From positions 6,614,001 to 6,678,000 of the forward strand of contig NZ_CP023701.1 of assembly GCF_008704535.1 (NCBI RefSeq): a stretch of 64,000 nucleotides of DNA, given 5' to 3'. Shown here piece after piece: positions 25,665 to 34,100 of this stretch. Position 1 is the first letter of the stretch. The number at the start of each line of letters is the position of its first letter. This DNA is from Streptomyces subrutilus. Lineage in GTDB: Bacteria; Actinomycetota; Actinomycetes; Streptomycetales; Streptomycetaceae. Both the position numbers and the translations under genes were made by a program. The notes under the pieces are model-generated. The model did not search any database and had not been told where the DNA came from. It saw only the letters and a list, made by a program, of their open reading frames with translations.

Positions 25665-25828
25665 GGGCTGTTGCTCCTCGGTCGGGTCGGCGGCCGGCCG
25701 GATGCCGGTCCGCGCGATGGTGACCCGCGCCGGTGACGGGCGGAGCGGGTGGGGACGTGGGGTGGAACGGGTGCGGGCGCCGGGCGCGGAGCGGGACCGC
25801 GGGCGGCGGACGGGCGGACCGCCCGGCG

Positions 25829-26224
25829 TCAGGTGCGGTCGATGTGCACGCTGGTGGACTTCACGCGGGCGGTGGCCTGCATGCCGACCTCCAGGCCGAG
25901 CTCGTCGACGGCCTCCCGGGTGAGCAGGGAGACCAGGCGGTGGGGACCGGCCTGGATTTCCACCTGGGCGGCCACCTCGCCGAGCGTGACGGCGGTGACG
26001 ATGCCGGGAAAGGCGTTGCGCGCCGACGTGTACGGCTCACCGTCCTCGGCGTGGGCGCCCTGCCCGACCTCGACGGAGAAGGCGGCGAGGTCGCGGCCGT
26101 CGATCAGGCGACGACCGCCTTCATCGCGATGGGTCGCGACGCGGCCGGCGTCGGCCCAACGGCGCGCGGTGTCCGGGCTGACGCCCAGCAGGCGAGCCGC
26201 CTGTCCGATGGTGTAGGACTGCAT
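25829..26224 (-). CDS. Small HTH-TOBE regulator of the mod locus
   Basis: 131 residues from ATG 26224. The first 50 residues form an excisionase/MerR-type helix-turn-helix (YTIGQAARLLGVSPDTARRW, then GGRRLIDGRDL, the wing). Residues about 65-131 form one Mop/TOBE domain (ARNAFPGIVTAVTLGEVAAQ, VSLLTREAVDELGL), the oxyanion-binding fold of ModE and ModC. It lacks the winged LysR-like DNA-binding domain of enteric ModE. Its place directly before modA suggests a molybdate-responsive repressor. It starts the leftward mod operon and diverges from the S4 gene. Confidence 0.8.
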   Translation of the reverse strand: MQSYTIGQAARLLGVSPDTARRWADAGRVATHRDEGGRRLIDGRDLAAFSVEVGQGAHAEDGEPYTSARNAFPGIVTAVTLGEVAAQVEIQAGPHRLVSLLTREAVDELGLEVGMQATARVKSTSVHIDRT

Positions 26225-26346
26225 GAGCGACAAGGTAGGGGCACTTGTCCCGCATTTGCAATTCCTTTCGTATAACCTACATGGCAGATGCCAGGGTATT
26301 TGTTGCATCCGCCAAAAGGCATTCCGGTGTTACCCGCCGGCCTCGC

Positions 26347-26352
26347 TAAAGT
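26347..26352 (+). promoter_or_regulatory. -10 box for the S4 protein gene, leaderless start
   Basis: TAAAGT ends 6 nt before the ATG at 26359, with no ribosome-binding site in between. Confidence 0.4.
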
Positions 26353-26358
26353 CGGGGC

Positions 26359-26742
26359 ATGGCTGAAGAGGTAACGGAAACGGGCACGGTGCGGGTGGAC
26401 GCGTGGATCTGGTCCGTACGCCTGACGAAGACCCGCTCGACCGCGGCGACCGCCTGCCGGGCGGGCCACGTGAAGGTCAACGGGGACCGCGCGAAGCCGG
26501 CGCAGCCGGTGCGCGCCGGTGACGAGGTGCGGCTCTTCCACGCGGGACGGGAGCGGATCGTCGTGGTCCGCCGGCCCGTTTCCAAGCGCGTCGGCGCCCC
26601 GGTCGCGGCGGAATGCTTCATCGACAACAGCCCGCCGCCCCCGACTCCCGTCGAGGCGGCCGTGGTGGGCATCCGGGACCGGGGTGCCGGGCGGCCGACG
26701 AAGCGCGAGCGCCGGGAGATCGAGTCGCTGCGCGGTCACTGA
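26359..26742 (+). CDS. S4-domain RNA-binding protein (Hsp15-like)
   Basis: 127 residues. Residues about 11-60 are an S4 RNA-binding fold: RVDAWIWSVRLTKTRSTA, then CRAGHVKVNGDRAKPAQPV, as in Hsp15/HslR. Hsp15 binds free 50S subunits carrying a nascent chain and helps rescue them. The tail is basic (KRERREIESLRGH), which fits RNA binding. The protein is intact and of usual length. Confidence 0.85.
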   Translation: MAEEVTETGTVRVDAWIWSVRLTKTRSTAATACRAGHVKVNGDRAKPAQPVRAGDEVRLFHAGRERIVVVRRPVSKRVGAPVAAECFIDNSPPPPTPVEAAVVGIRDRGAGRPTKRERREIESLRGH

Positions 26743-26834
26743 CGGAGACCGCCGAGGGCGGGCGCCCCGGTCTTCGGGGCCCCGGCCGGGCGCCGCCACG
26801 GCCCGCGATTCGAGCAGGTGTTCGGTTGTGGGGT

Positions 26835-26840
26835 TAGGCT
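26835..26840 (+). promoter_or_regulatory. -10 box for the AlkB-like gene, leaderless start
   Basis: TAGGCT is followed after 6 nt by the ATG at 26847. No ribosome site or clear -35 is seen. Confidence 0.35.
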
Positions 26841-26846
26841 GGATCC

Positions 26847-27482
26847 ATGCACGCGGTCCAGGGCCTCCAGGGCTCCCTCTTCGACCAGGGCGACGAGATC
26901 CGGCTCGGCCCCCTCGGCGGGCTGCGGCGCACCGTGCTCGGCGCCGGCGCCTGGGTCGACCACCTGCCCGGCTGGCTGGCCGGGGCCGACCTGCTCTTCG
27001 AACGGCTGGCCGCCGACGTGCCCTGGCGGGCCGAGAAGCGCCAGATGTACGAGCGCGAGGTCCAGGTGCCCCGGCTGCTCTCCTTCTACGGCGAGGGCGC
27101 CGCGCTACCGCACCCCGTGCTCGTCGAGGCGCGCGAGGCGCTGGGCCGCCACTACGCCCCCGAGCTCGGCGAGCCCTTCGTCACCGCCGGGCTGTGTCTC
27201 TACCGCGACGGCCGCGACAGCGTGGCCTGGCACGGCGACCGGACGGGGCGCTCCTCGACCGAGGACACCATGGTCGCCATCGTCTCCGTCGGGGACCCGC
27301 GCGACCTCGTCCTGCGCCCCCGGGACGGCGGTGCGACCCTGCTGCGCCTGCCGCTCGGGCACGGCGACCTCGTCGTCATGGGCGGCTCCTGCCAGCGGAC
27401 CATGGAGCACGCGGTGCCCAAGTCCGCGCGGGCCGTGGGGCCTCGGATCAGCGTGCAGTTCCGTCCGCGCGGGGTCCGCTGA
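26847..27482 (+). CDS. AlkB-like 2-oxoglutarate/Fe(II) dioxygenase
   Basis: 211 residues. Iron ligands are visible in SVAWHGDRTGR (His-x-Asp) and TMEHAVPKSA (second His), and RISVQFRPRG carries the 2-oxoglutarate-binding arginines. The AlkB fold (about 85-208) includes GLCLYRDGRDSVAWH, the N-x-Y-like nucleotide lid region. AlkB enzymes demethylate N1-methyladenine and N3-methylcytosine in DNA or RNA. Length matches bacterial AlkB. No ada or other repair gene adjoins it. Confidence 0.88.
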   Translation: MHAVQGLQGSLFDQGDEIRLGPLGGLRRTVLGAGAWVDHLPGWLAGADLLFERLAADVPWRAEKRQMYEREVQVPRLLSFYGEGAALPHPVLVEAREALGRHYAPELGEPFVTAGLCLYRDGRDSVAWHGDRTGRSSTEDTMVAIVSVGDPRDLVLRPRDGGATLLRLPLGHGDLVVMGGSCQRTMEHAVPKSARAVGPRISVQFRPRGVR

Positions 27483-28000
27483 GGCCGGTCCGGCGGGCCT
27501 GCCGGGGCGTCAACGACCGAGCCGGATCTCACTCGTCCGGCTGAAGGACCCATCCACCGGGCCGTCGGCGCCGAAGTACAGGCGTGAGGATCGAGCGCAG
27601 CACCATCGAGACGAGCGCCCCGGCGGCGCCGCCCGGCACCGGGCAGCTGCGCGTACCCAGCGGGCGCCTGTCCGTCGTACGGGGTGGCGGCCAGGGCGCG
27701 ACAGCCGGTGACGAGACCGGCTGGTGCCGTCGGGGGATCCCTGCCGCGACGCGGCCCACTGCGCCGGCCGCCGTCGCGTCGGGGACCCCCGCCGGGCGGT
27801 CCTCCGGCTCCCGCGGCAGCGGCGCGTCCGCCGGCCGCGCGGCGCTCCACCGGCGGTCCGCCGGCAGCCCGCCCCCGCGCTCCTCCCTCCGGCCGGCCCG
27901 CCCCGGGGGCCGCACCCCTGCCCCCGGCGCCACCGGCCGCACCGACCTCTTCTTCCTCCGCGTCACGCACAGCACGCAACTCCCAAGGAGAACGACCTTC
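27483..28000. other. Non-coding stretch before the fasciclin gene
   Basis: Open frames here have no recognisable domain and are Arg/Pro-rich in both directions, as expected of random high-GC sequence. An in-frame extension of the fasciclin gene back to 27584 is rejected because an internal ribosome site and signal peptide define the true start. I see no RNA gene. The AAGGAG at 27985-27990 belongs to the next gene. Confidence 0.55.
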
Positions 28001-28651
28001 ATGAACGCTCTGCACTTCCGCCGCACCGCCGTAGCCGTCGCCGCGGCGGCGGTCCTGCCCTTCACCCTCGTGGCCTGCTCGGACTCAGGCAAGGACTCGA
28101 CCTCGGGCCCGGCCGCGGACAAGACGGCCGACAGCTCGGCCTCGCAGCCGGCCTCGTCGGACCCGGCGATGGCGATGGACAAGCCGTTCGGTGCGGCGTG
28201 TGCGGGTGTTCCGGCGGAGGGTGCGGGGTCGTTCGACGGGATGGCGAAGGACCCGGTGGCGACGGCGGCGTCGAACAACCCGGCGCTGTCGACGCTGGTG
28301 GCGGCCGTGAAGCAGGCGGGTCTGGTGGACACGCTGAACAACGCGAAGGACATCACGGTGTTCGCGCCGACGAACGACGCGTTCGCGAAGATCCCGAAGG
28401 CGGACCTGGACAAGGTGCTGGCGGACAAGGCGATGCTGACCAAGATCCTGACGTACCACGTCGTGGGTCAGAAGCTGACGCCGAAGCAGCTGGAGAACGG
28501 CTCCTTCGACACGCTGGAGAAGACCAAGCTCACCACGGCCGGTTCGGGCGAGGCCTACAAGGTCAACGGCACGTCGAACGTGGTCTGCGGCAACGTGCCC
28601 ACCGCCAACGCCACCGTCTACATCGTCGACACCGTCCTGATGCCCAAGTAG
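28001..28651 (+). CDS. Fasciclin-domain lipoprotein
   Basis: 216 residues. AAGGAG lies 10 nt before the ATG. A lipoprotein signal ends LPFTLVAC (about residue 26), followed by a Ser/Ala/Asp-rich spacer. A single fasciclin domain (about 75-215) shows NNPALSTLVAAVKQAGL, ITVFAPTNDAFAKIP, LTYHVVGQKLT and TVYIVDTVLMP, the H1, YH and H2 motifs of the family (MPT70/Fas1-like). Such proteins mediate adhesion at the cell surface. The coding part up to 28490 uses more G-ending codons than most neighbours. A strong hairpin follows. Confidence 0.92.
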   Translation: MNALHFRRTAVAVAAAAVLPFTLVACSDSGKDSTSGPAADKTADSSASQPASSDPAMAMDKPFGAACAGVPAEGAGSFDGMAKDPVATAASNNPALSTLVAAVKQAGLVDTLNNAKDITVFAPTNDAFAKIPKADLDKVLADKAMLTKILTYHVVGQKLTPKQLENGSFDTLEKTKLTTAGSGEAYKVNGTSNVVCGNVPTANATVYIVDTVLMPK

Positions 28652-28695
28652 CGACGGCTGCGCGCGACGGACGCGCGAGGTACCGAGCGGGCGAA

Positions 28696-28730
28696 CGGCG
28701 TGCGGTCCCGGAATCCGGGGCCGCACGCCG
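28696..28730. terminator. Bidirectional hairpin terminator
   Basis: A 16-bp stem with one G-T pair, left arm GGCGTGCGGTCCCGG (28697-28711) and right arm CCGGGGCCGCACGCC (28715-28729), closes on a 3-nt loop. It lies between convergent genes (fasciclin ends 28651, DUF1232 ends 28762) and can serve both. Confidence 0.8.
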
Positions 28731-28761
28731 CCGTCCGTTCCCGGTGCGGCCCGGGCCGCCG

Positions 28762-29058
28762 TCAGGCCGGTCCGGACTCCTTCGCCCCGCCGGGCAGGCG
28801 CCCCGCGGCCGCGTGCAGGGAGCGCAGGGCCAGCAGCAGCACCCCGATGTCGTCCAGGTAGACCGGGTCCGGGATCAGGTCCACGGGCGAGACGGTGTAG
28901 ACGACGGCGACCCAGAACAGCGCCTTGTCGCGCAACGGGATCCCGGCGTCGAGCAGCAGCCGCCGCGCCGCGAAGACCCGTACGAGCAGCACCGCGGCGA
29001 CGATCGCGAGGGCGACCGCGACGACCGCGGCCACGACCAACCACACCGTTCCGTCCAT
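28762..29058 (-). CDS. DUF1232 (YkvA-type) membrane protein
   Basis: 98 residues. An N-terminal helix (about 5-28, VWLVVAAVVAVALAIVAAVLL) precedes the DUF1232 core LFWVAVVYTVSPVDLIPDPV continuing to YLDDIGVLLLAL, a conserved pattern of this family whose function is unknown. It is likely a two-helix membrane protein. It is followed in the same direction by nothing and preceded by the MarR gene 43 nt away, so the two may share a transcript. Confidence 0.85.
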   Translation of the reverse strand: MDGTVWLVVAAVVAVALAIVAAVLLVRVFAARRLLLDAGIPLRDKALFWVAVVYTVSPVDLIPDPVYLDDIGVLLLALRSLHAAAGRLPGGAKESGPA

Positions 29059-29100
29059 GGCACCCCTATACCCGGTCGTCGCCCGCGCTATCGGGGCGGC

Positions 29101-29565
29101 TCATCCCGCGCGCCCGCGCAGCCGGCGCCCGACCTCGCCGAGGCCGTCCGCGAGCGCGTCGAGCTGCTGCGGGGTCAGGACGTCGAGGAGGATCTCGCGG
29201 ACCGTGGCCACGTGTCCGGGCGCGGCCTCCTCCAGCCGGGCGCGGCCCGCGTCGGTGAGGACGGCGAAGACGCCGCGCACGTCGGAGGGGCAGCTGCGGC
29301 GGCGGACCAGCCCCGCCTTCTCCATCTGCGTGACCTGGTAGGTCAGCCCGCTCTTGGAGTTGATCAGGCCGTTGGCGAGCTCGGTCATCCGCAGTTCGTC
29401 GCCGGGGGCCGCGGCGAGCCGTACGAGGATCTCGTACTGCGGGTGCGAGAGCCCGGAATCGTCCTTCAGCTGCTGGTCGAGACGCCGGTTCACCAGGGCC
29501 GACGCGGCCAGGAATCCGTCCCAGGCCCGCATTTCGCGCTCGTTCAGCCATCTCGTCTCAGCCAT
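29101..29565 (-). CDS. MarR-family transcriptional regulator
   Basis: 154 residues. The winged helix-turn-helix spans about 45-105: DSGLSHPQYEILVRLA, LRMTELANGLINSKSGLTYQ (recognition region), then MEKAGLVRRRSCPSDVRGVF and the wing. Helices at both ends provide dimerisation. It diverges from the DoxX gene, with two related palindromes in between, so it probably represses both genes and responds to phenolic or oxidising compounds, as MarR/DoxX pairs often do. Confidence 0.9.
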   Translation of the reverse strand: MAETRWLNEREMRAWDGFLAASALVNRRLDQQLKDDSGLSHPQYEILVRLAAAPGDELRMTELANGLINSKSGLTYQVTQMEKAGLVRRRSCPSDVRGVFAVLTDAGRARLEEAAPGHVATVREILLDVLTPQQLDALADGLGEVGRRLRGRAG

Positions 29566-29583
29566 GGGTCCAGCCTACACGGG

Positions 29584-29640
29584 TTGTTCCAATTTGAATC
29601 AGTGGCTAGGGTCGGCAGTCGGCGGTTCGAATTTGAACAA
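29584..29640. promoter_or_regulatory. Paired MarR operator in the divergent promoter region
   Basis: TTGTTCCAATTTGAA (29584-29598) and TTCGAATTTGAACAA (29626-29640) are inverted copies of each other (13 of 15 positions), and each contains a near-palindromic TTCAAATTTGAA core. They are the only AT-rich patches in this region. The first overlaps a possible doxX -35 (TTGTTC), 17 nt before TAGGGT (29607-29612). MarR dimers bind such sites. Confidence 0.65.
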
Positions 29641-29684
29641 AGTCCGTCCCCCGCTCGCGGACCGCCCGACCGGAAGGAACCCCC

Positions 29685-30245
29685 ATGACCAGCCCCTCCG
29701 TCACCACGACGAAGCCGCAGGCCCCCGCACCGGCCGCCCCCACCTCCCCCTCCGCGTCCACCCCCGCCCACGACGCCGGCCTGCTGCTCCTGCGGGTCGT
29801 GCTCGGCCTGACGATGGCGGCCCACGGCAGCCAGAAGCTCTTCGGCTGGTTCGGCGGCGGCGGCATCAGCGGCACCGGCGGCTTCTTCACCGCCAGCGGC
29901 TACCCGGCCGGCGACGCCATGGCCGTCCTGGCCGGGCTCACCGAGACCCTCGGCGGCCTCGGCCTCGCCGCCGGACTGCTCACCCCGCTCGCCGGCGCCG
30001 CGATCGTCGGCACGATGATCAACGCCATCGCCGTCCACGGAGCCGGCTCCTTCTTCGCCCCCGAGGGCATCGAGTACGAGCTGCTGCTCACCGTCGGCGC
30101 CGCGGCCCTCGCCCTCACCGGCCCCGGCCGGTACGCCGCCGACCGCTTCCTGCCCGTCCTGCGCGCCCACCGCCTCGCCCACGGCGCCGCGGCCGTCGCG
30201 CTCGGCGCGGTCCTCGCGGGCGCCACGCTCCTCGTGCGGAACTGA
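29685..30245 (+). CDS. DoxX-family membrane protein
   Basis: 186 residues. A Thr/Pro/Ala-rich start of about 30 residues is followed by four hydrophobic helices; AGLLLLRVVLGLTMAAHGSQ continuing to KLFGWFGGGG is the DoxX signature. Members take part in thiol or quinone redox balance at the membrane. It is controlled from the region shared with the MarR gene. RBS AAGGAA lies 7 nt upstream. Confidence 0.85.
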   Translation: MTSPSVTTTKPQAPAPAAPTSPSASTPAHDAGLLLLRVVLGLTMAAHGSQKLFGWFGGGGISGTGGFFTASGYPAGDAMAVLAGLTETLGGLGLAAGLLTPLAGAAIVGTMINAIAVHGAGSFFAPEGIEYELLLTVGAAALALTGPGRYAADRFLPVLRAHRLAHGAAAVALGAVLAGATLLVRN

Positions 30246-30330
30246 GCACGTCGGAGTACCCCATAGCGCGCCCGAGGGTGTCCGGGGCCCGGGTTGATTG
30301 GCCCCGGGCATTCGCGGGAAGAGCGCACCA

Positions 30331-32133
30331 ATGACACAACCCATCGAAGACTACGCACTCATCGGCGACCTGATGACCAGTGGGCTCGTCGGCCGCGACG
30401 GGTCCATCGACTGGCTGTGCCTGCCGCGCTTCGACTCGGCGGCGTGCTTCGCGAAGCTCCTCGGCGAGGAGGAGAACGGCCACTGGCGCCTGGCCCCGGC
30501 CGGCGCCGCACCCGACGAGCGCTGCACCCGCCGCGCGTACGTGGACGGCACGCTGGTCCTGGAGTCGTACTGGGAGACCGCGGGCGGCACGGTCAAGGTC
30601 ATCGACTTCATGCCGCAACGCGACACCGCACCCGACGTGATCCGGATCGTCGAAGGGATCTCCGGCGAGGTCACCGTCCACAGCACCCTGCGGCTGCGCT
30701 TCGACTACGGACACGTCGTGCCCTGGGTCCGGCGGATCGACGGCGACCGCGTCGCCGTCGCCGGACCGGACGCCGCCTGGTTCCGCAGCGAACCGCCCGT
30801 GCGCACCTGGGGCGAGGACAACAGCACCCGCTCCGAGTTCACCGTCGGCGCGGGCCAGCGCGTCGCCTTCGTCCTCACCTGGCACCCCTCGCACGAGCCG
30901 CGCCCCGACCCCATCGACCCGTACGCCGCCCTCGACTCCAGCCTCGCCGACTGGCGGGAGTGGACCGCCCAGTGCACCTACCGGGGCCCCCACCGCGAAG
31001 CGGTGGTCCGCTCGCTGATCACCCTCAAGGCCCTCACCTACGCCCCCACCGGCGGCATCGCCGCCGCGGCCACCACCTCCCTCCCCGAGGAGCTCGGCGG
31101 CGTCCGCAACTGGGACTACCGCTACTGCTGGCTGCGCGACTCCACCCTGACCCTCGGCTCGCTGCTCGCCACCGGCTTCCTCGACGAGGCGCGCGCCTGG
31201 CGGGCCTGGCTGCTGCGGGCCGTCGCGGGCGACCCCGCCGACCTCCAGATCATGTACGGCATCGCGGGCGAGCGCCGCATCCCCGAGACCGACCTGCCGT
31301 GGCTGCGCGGGTACGCCGACTCCGCGCCCGTGCGCATCGGCAACGCGGCCGTGGACCAGCTCCAGCTCGACGTGTACGGCGAGGTCATCGACTCCCTCTT
31401 CCTCGCCCGGTCCGCGGGGCTGGCCGCCGAGAAGCACGCCTGGCAGCTCCAACTCGCCCTGCTCGACTTCCTGGAGCGCAACTGGCGCAGGCCCGACGAG
31501 GGCCTGTGGGAAGTGCGCGGCCCGCGCCGCCACTTCGTCCACTCCAAGGTCATGGCCTGGGTGGCCGCCGACCGGGCCGTCCGCACCCTGGAAGGGGACC
31601 CGTCGGTCCCCGGCGACCTGGAGCGCTGGCGGACCATAAGGGACGACGTCCACCGCGAGGTCTGCGAGAAGGGTTACGACCCCGAACGCAACACCTTCAC
31701 CCAGTACTACGGCTCCGAGGAGCTCGACGCCGCGACCCTGCTCATCCCGCGCGTCGGCTTCCTGCCCCCCGACGACCCGAGGGTCATCGGCACGGTCGAC
31801 GCCGTCCAGGCCGATCTCGGCCGCAGCGGCCTGGTCCGCCGCTACACCACCGAAGGCCCCTCCGTCGACGGACTGCCCGGTGACGAAGGCGCCTTCCTGG
31901 CCTGCTCGTTCTGGCTGGCCGACGCCCTGTACCTGACCGGCCGGGAGAAGGAGGCGCGCGAGCTGTTCGAGCGGCTGCTCTCCGTCCGCAACGACGTGGG
32001 CCTCCTCGCCGAGGAGTACGACCCCATCGCCGGCCGCCAGCTCGGCAACTTCCCGCAGGCGTTCAGCCACGTCGGCCTGGTCAACACCGCGCTCACCCTG
32101 GCCGGGGGAGCGACGCTGCCGGACATGCGGTAG
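30331..32133 (+). CDS. Glycoside hydrolase family 15 protein (trehalase/glucoamylase-like)
   Basis: 600 residues from ATG 30331. Residues 1-210 are the N-terminal beta-sandwich typical of GH15 (IEDYALIGDLMTSGLVGRDG, then IDWLCLPRFDS). The (alpha/alpha)6 barrel follows, with NWDYRYCWLRDSTLTLGSL and, near the end, GLLAEEYDPIAGRQLGNFPQ continuing to AFSHVGLVNTAL, which hold conserved substrate and general-acid/base residues. Mycobacterial trehalase has this architecture and length, so trehalose or an alpha-glucan is the likely substrate. No signal peptide, hence cytoplasmic. Confidence 0.9.
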   Translation: MTQPIEDYALIGDLMTSGLVGRDGSIDWLCLPRFDSAACFAKLLGEEENGHWRLAPAGAAPDERCTRRAYVDGTLVLESYWETAGGTVKVIDFMPQRDTAPDVIRIVEGISGEVTVHSTLRLRFDYGHVVPWVRRIDGDRVAVAGPDAAWFRSEPPVRTWGEDNSTRSEFTVGAGQRVAFVLTWHPSHEPRPDPIDPYAALDSSLADWREWTAQCTYRGPHREAVVRSLITLKALTYAPTGGIAAAATTSLPEELGGVRNWDYRYCWLRDSTLTLGSLLATGFLDEARAWRAWLLRAVAGDPADLQIMYGIAGERRIPETDLPWLRGYADSAPVRIGNAAVDQLQLDVYGEVIDSLFLARSAGLAAEKHAWQLQLALLDFLERNWRRPDEGLWEVRGPRRHFVHSKVMAWVAADRAVRTLEGDPSVPGDLERWRTIRDDVHREVCEKGYDPERNTFTQYYGSEELDAATLLIPRVGFLPPDDPRVIGTVDAVQADLGRSGLVRRYTTEGPSVDGLPGDEGAFLACSFWLADALYLTGREKEARELFERLLSVRNDVGLLAEEYDPIAGRQLGNFPQAFSHVGLVNTALTLAGGATLPDMR

Positions 32134-32199
32134 CCGGCGCCCCGCCGGCCGGGCCCGGGCGGCCGCGGACCCGCCCCGGGCCGGCGCGGCGGACCCGGG

Positions 32200-33006
32200 T
32201 CAGACGGCGGCGCCGGGCAGCCGCACCAGCTCCGTCAGCCGGCCGCGCAGCCGGGCGAACTCGGCGGAGCCGCGGAGCGCCGGCACGTCGGTGCCCGGGC
32301 CCCGGTCCAGGTCCACCGGCAGTTCCGCCACCACCCGGCCGGGGCCCGCCGCCATCACCACGACCCGGGAGCCCAGCAGCACGGCCTCCTCCGCCGAGTG
32401 CGTCACGAACAGCACCGTCGTGCCCAGCCGCCCGGCGAGGGCGCGGACCTCCTCCTGGAGCCGCTCCCGGGTCAGCGCGTCCAGCGCCGCGAACGGCTCG
32501 TCCATCAGCAGCAGTTCCGGCTCGCCGGCCAGCGCCCGGGCGAGCGCCACCCGCTGCTGCTGGCCGCCCGACAGCTCCCAGGTGCGCCGCCCGGCCGTCC
32601 CCGCGAGCCCGACCCGCTCCAGCAGCTCCGCGATCCGCCCCGCCCGCTCGGCCCGTGGCACCCCGTGCCGGGCCAGGGCGAAGCCGAGGTTCCCGCCGAC
32701 CGTGCGCCACGGGAACAGCCGCGGCTGCTGGAACACCACCCCGGCGCCGGCGCCCGGCCGCGGAGCCCCGCCCCGTACCAGGGCCGTCCCGGAGGACGGC
32801 CGCTCGAACCCCGCGACCACCCGCAGCAGACTGGTCTTCCCGCAGCCCGACGGCCCGACCAGCACGACGAACTCGCCCGCCCGGATCCGCAGGTCCACGC
32901 CGTCCAGCGCGGTCACCTGCCGCTGCCGGGCCGACCCGTACCGGACGGCCACCCCCGCGAGATCGACGAGCGCGGCGTCCTCGTCCGGGGCCTCAGTTCG
33001 CGGCAC
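32200..33006 (-). CDS. Sulfonate/taurine-type ABC transporter ATPase
   Basis: 268 residues from GTG. All ABC motifs are present: Walker A GPSGCGKTSLL, Q-loop FQQPRLFPW, signature LSGGQQQRVALARAL, Walker B LLLMDEPFAALD and H-loop VTHSAEEAV. FQQPRLFPWRTV is typical of the nitrate/sulfonate/taurine (SsuB/TauB) branch. The gene overlaps the end of the binding-protein gene by 14 nt and is last of a four-gene operon. Confidence 0.9.
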   Translation of the reverse strand: MPRTEAPDEDAALVDLAGVAVRYGSARQRQVTALDGVDLRIRAGEFVVLVGPSGCGKTSLLRVVAGFERPSSGTALVRGGAPRPGAGAGVVFQQPRLFPWRTVGGNLGFALARHGVPRAERAGRIAELLERVGLAGTAGRRTWELSGGQQQRVALARALAGEPELLLMDEPFAALDALTRERLQEEVRALAGRLGTTVLFVTHSAEEAVLLGSRVVVMAAGPGRVVAELPVDLDRGPGTDVPALRGSAEFARLRGRLTELVRLPGAAV

Positions 33007-34027
33007 GGCCGAGCTCCTCCACCGCGAGCGCCCGCCCGAACGCGGCCTCGTCCGGCACCGCGTCGACCGCCTTCTGCCCCTTCAGGAACACCGCCGCGTC
33101 GTGCAGGTTCGCGGCCAGCTTGCCCGGAGCGCCGGGCGTCCCCAGGTAGTCGGGGCCGGTCTGCTCCTCGGCGCTCAGCAGCACCAGCTCCGACAGCTGC
33201 CGCTTCGCCTCGTCCGCCGGCAGCCCGAGCTCGGCGCCGATGGACCGGGCGGCCTCGTCGGGCGCGTTGCGCGCCTGGGCGACGGCGCGGTCCTGCGCCT
33301 TGATCCAGGCGGTCACCACCTCGGGGTGCTTCGCGGCGAACGCGTCCGTCACCACGCCCAGGTCGGCGGTCGGCTTGCCCTGCTGCGCCAGCTGCCGGCT
33401 GCTGACGAGGACCTTGCCGTCCTTGGCCAGCTCGCTCAGCGTGGGCGTCCACACGTACGCGGCGTCGATGTCCCCGCGCTTCCACGCGGCCAGCGCGTCC
33501 TGCGGCTGCAGGTCGATCGTCCGCACCGAGGACGGGTCGACGCCCGCGGCGGTGAGCGCGGCGAGCAGCGAGTAGTGGGCGGTCGAGCCGAAGGGGGTGG
33601 CCACCTTCTTCCCGGCCAGCTCCTTCACCGAGCCGATGCCCGGCTTGGCCACCAGCGCCTCGTTGTCACCGATGAGGTCGTGGATCCACACCACCTTGTA
33701 CGGGATGTTCAGCGGTGCGGACAGCCCCTTGGTGACCGGGCTCGAACCGGCCAGGCCCAGGTCCACCGCCCCGGCCACGACGGCCGTGTTGACGTCACCG
33801 CCCGACTCGAACTTGACCCACTTCACGTCGACGTCGGGCAGCGCCTTCTCCAGCAGCTTCTGGTTCTTCACCACGAGATCGGCATTGGGTATGGCCTGGT
33901 AGGCGATCCGGACCGTGGTCCGGCCGCCCGCGTCGCCGCCCCCGGCCCCGCACGCGGCGGTGGTGGAGGCGGTCAACGCGACCGCCGCGGCGAGCAGGAC
34001 GGTCCGACGGGACGGGAATGCGGGCAT
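32993..34027 (-). CDS. Sulfonate/taurine-binding lipoprotein
   Basis: 344 residues. The signal reads RRTVLLAAAVALTASTTAAC, with the lipobox Cys near residue 26. The mature part is a TauA/SsuA-type bilobed binding protein: VRIAYQAIPNADLVVKN, FESGGDVNTAVVAGAVDLGL, IGSVKELAGKKVATPFGSTA and WKRGDIDAAYVWTPTL. PNADLVVKN resembles TauA more than SsuA, so taurine is a fair guess. It feeds the permease encoded just upstream. Start ATG 34027. Confidence 0.88.
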   Translation of the reverse strand: MPAFPSRRTVLLAAAVALTASTTAACGAGGGDAGGRTTVRIAYQAIPNADLVVKNQKLLEKALPDVDVKWVKFESGGDVNTAVVAGAVDLGLAGSSPVTKGLSAPLNIPYKVVWIHDLIGDNEALVAKPGIGSVKELAGKKVATPFGSTAHYSLLAALTAAGVDPSSVRTIDLQPQDALAAWKRGDIDAAYVWTPTLSELAKDGKVLVSSRQLAQQGKPTADLGVVTDAFAAKHPEVVTAWIKAQDRAVAQARNAPDEAARSIGAELGLPADEAKRQLSELVLLSAEEQTGPDYLGTPGAPGKLAANLHDAAVFLKGQKAVDAVPDEAAFGRALAVEELGRAAN

Positions 34028-34100
34028 GGCTGTACTCCGGTGTGAGTGAGGTGAGGTGATGCGAGGTGAGGGCAGGGGAGGGGGTGGGTGCGGGGCGCGG

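Noticed and set aside
27584..28000. N-terminal extension of the fasciclin protein
   Set aside because: A good ribosome site, ATG and lipoprotein signal at 28001 define the start.
32143..32190. GC-rich inverted sequence between the GH15 and ABC ATPase genes
   Set aside because: The pairing is interrupted and in pure G/C sequence; a terminator is possible but not well supported.
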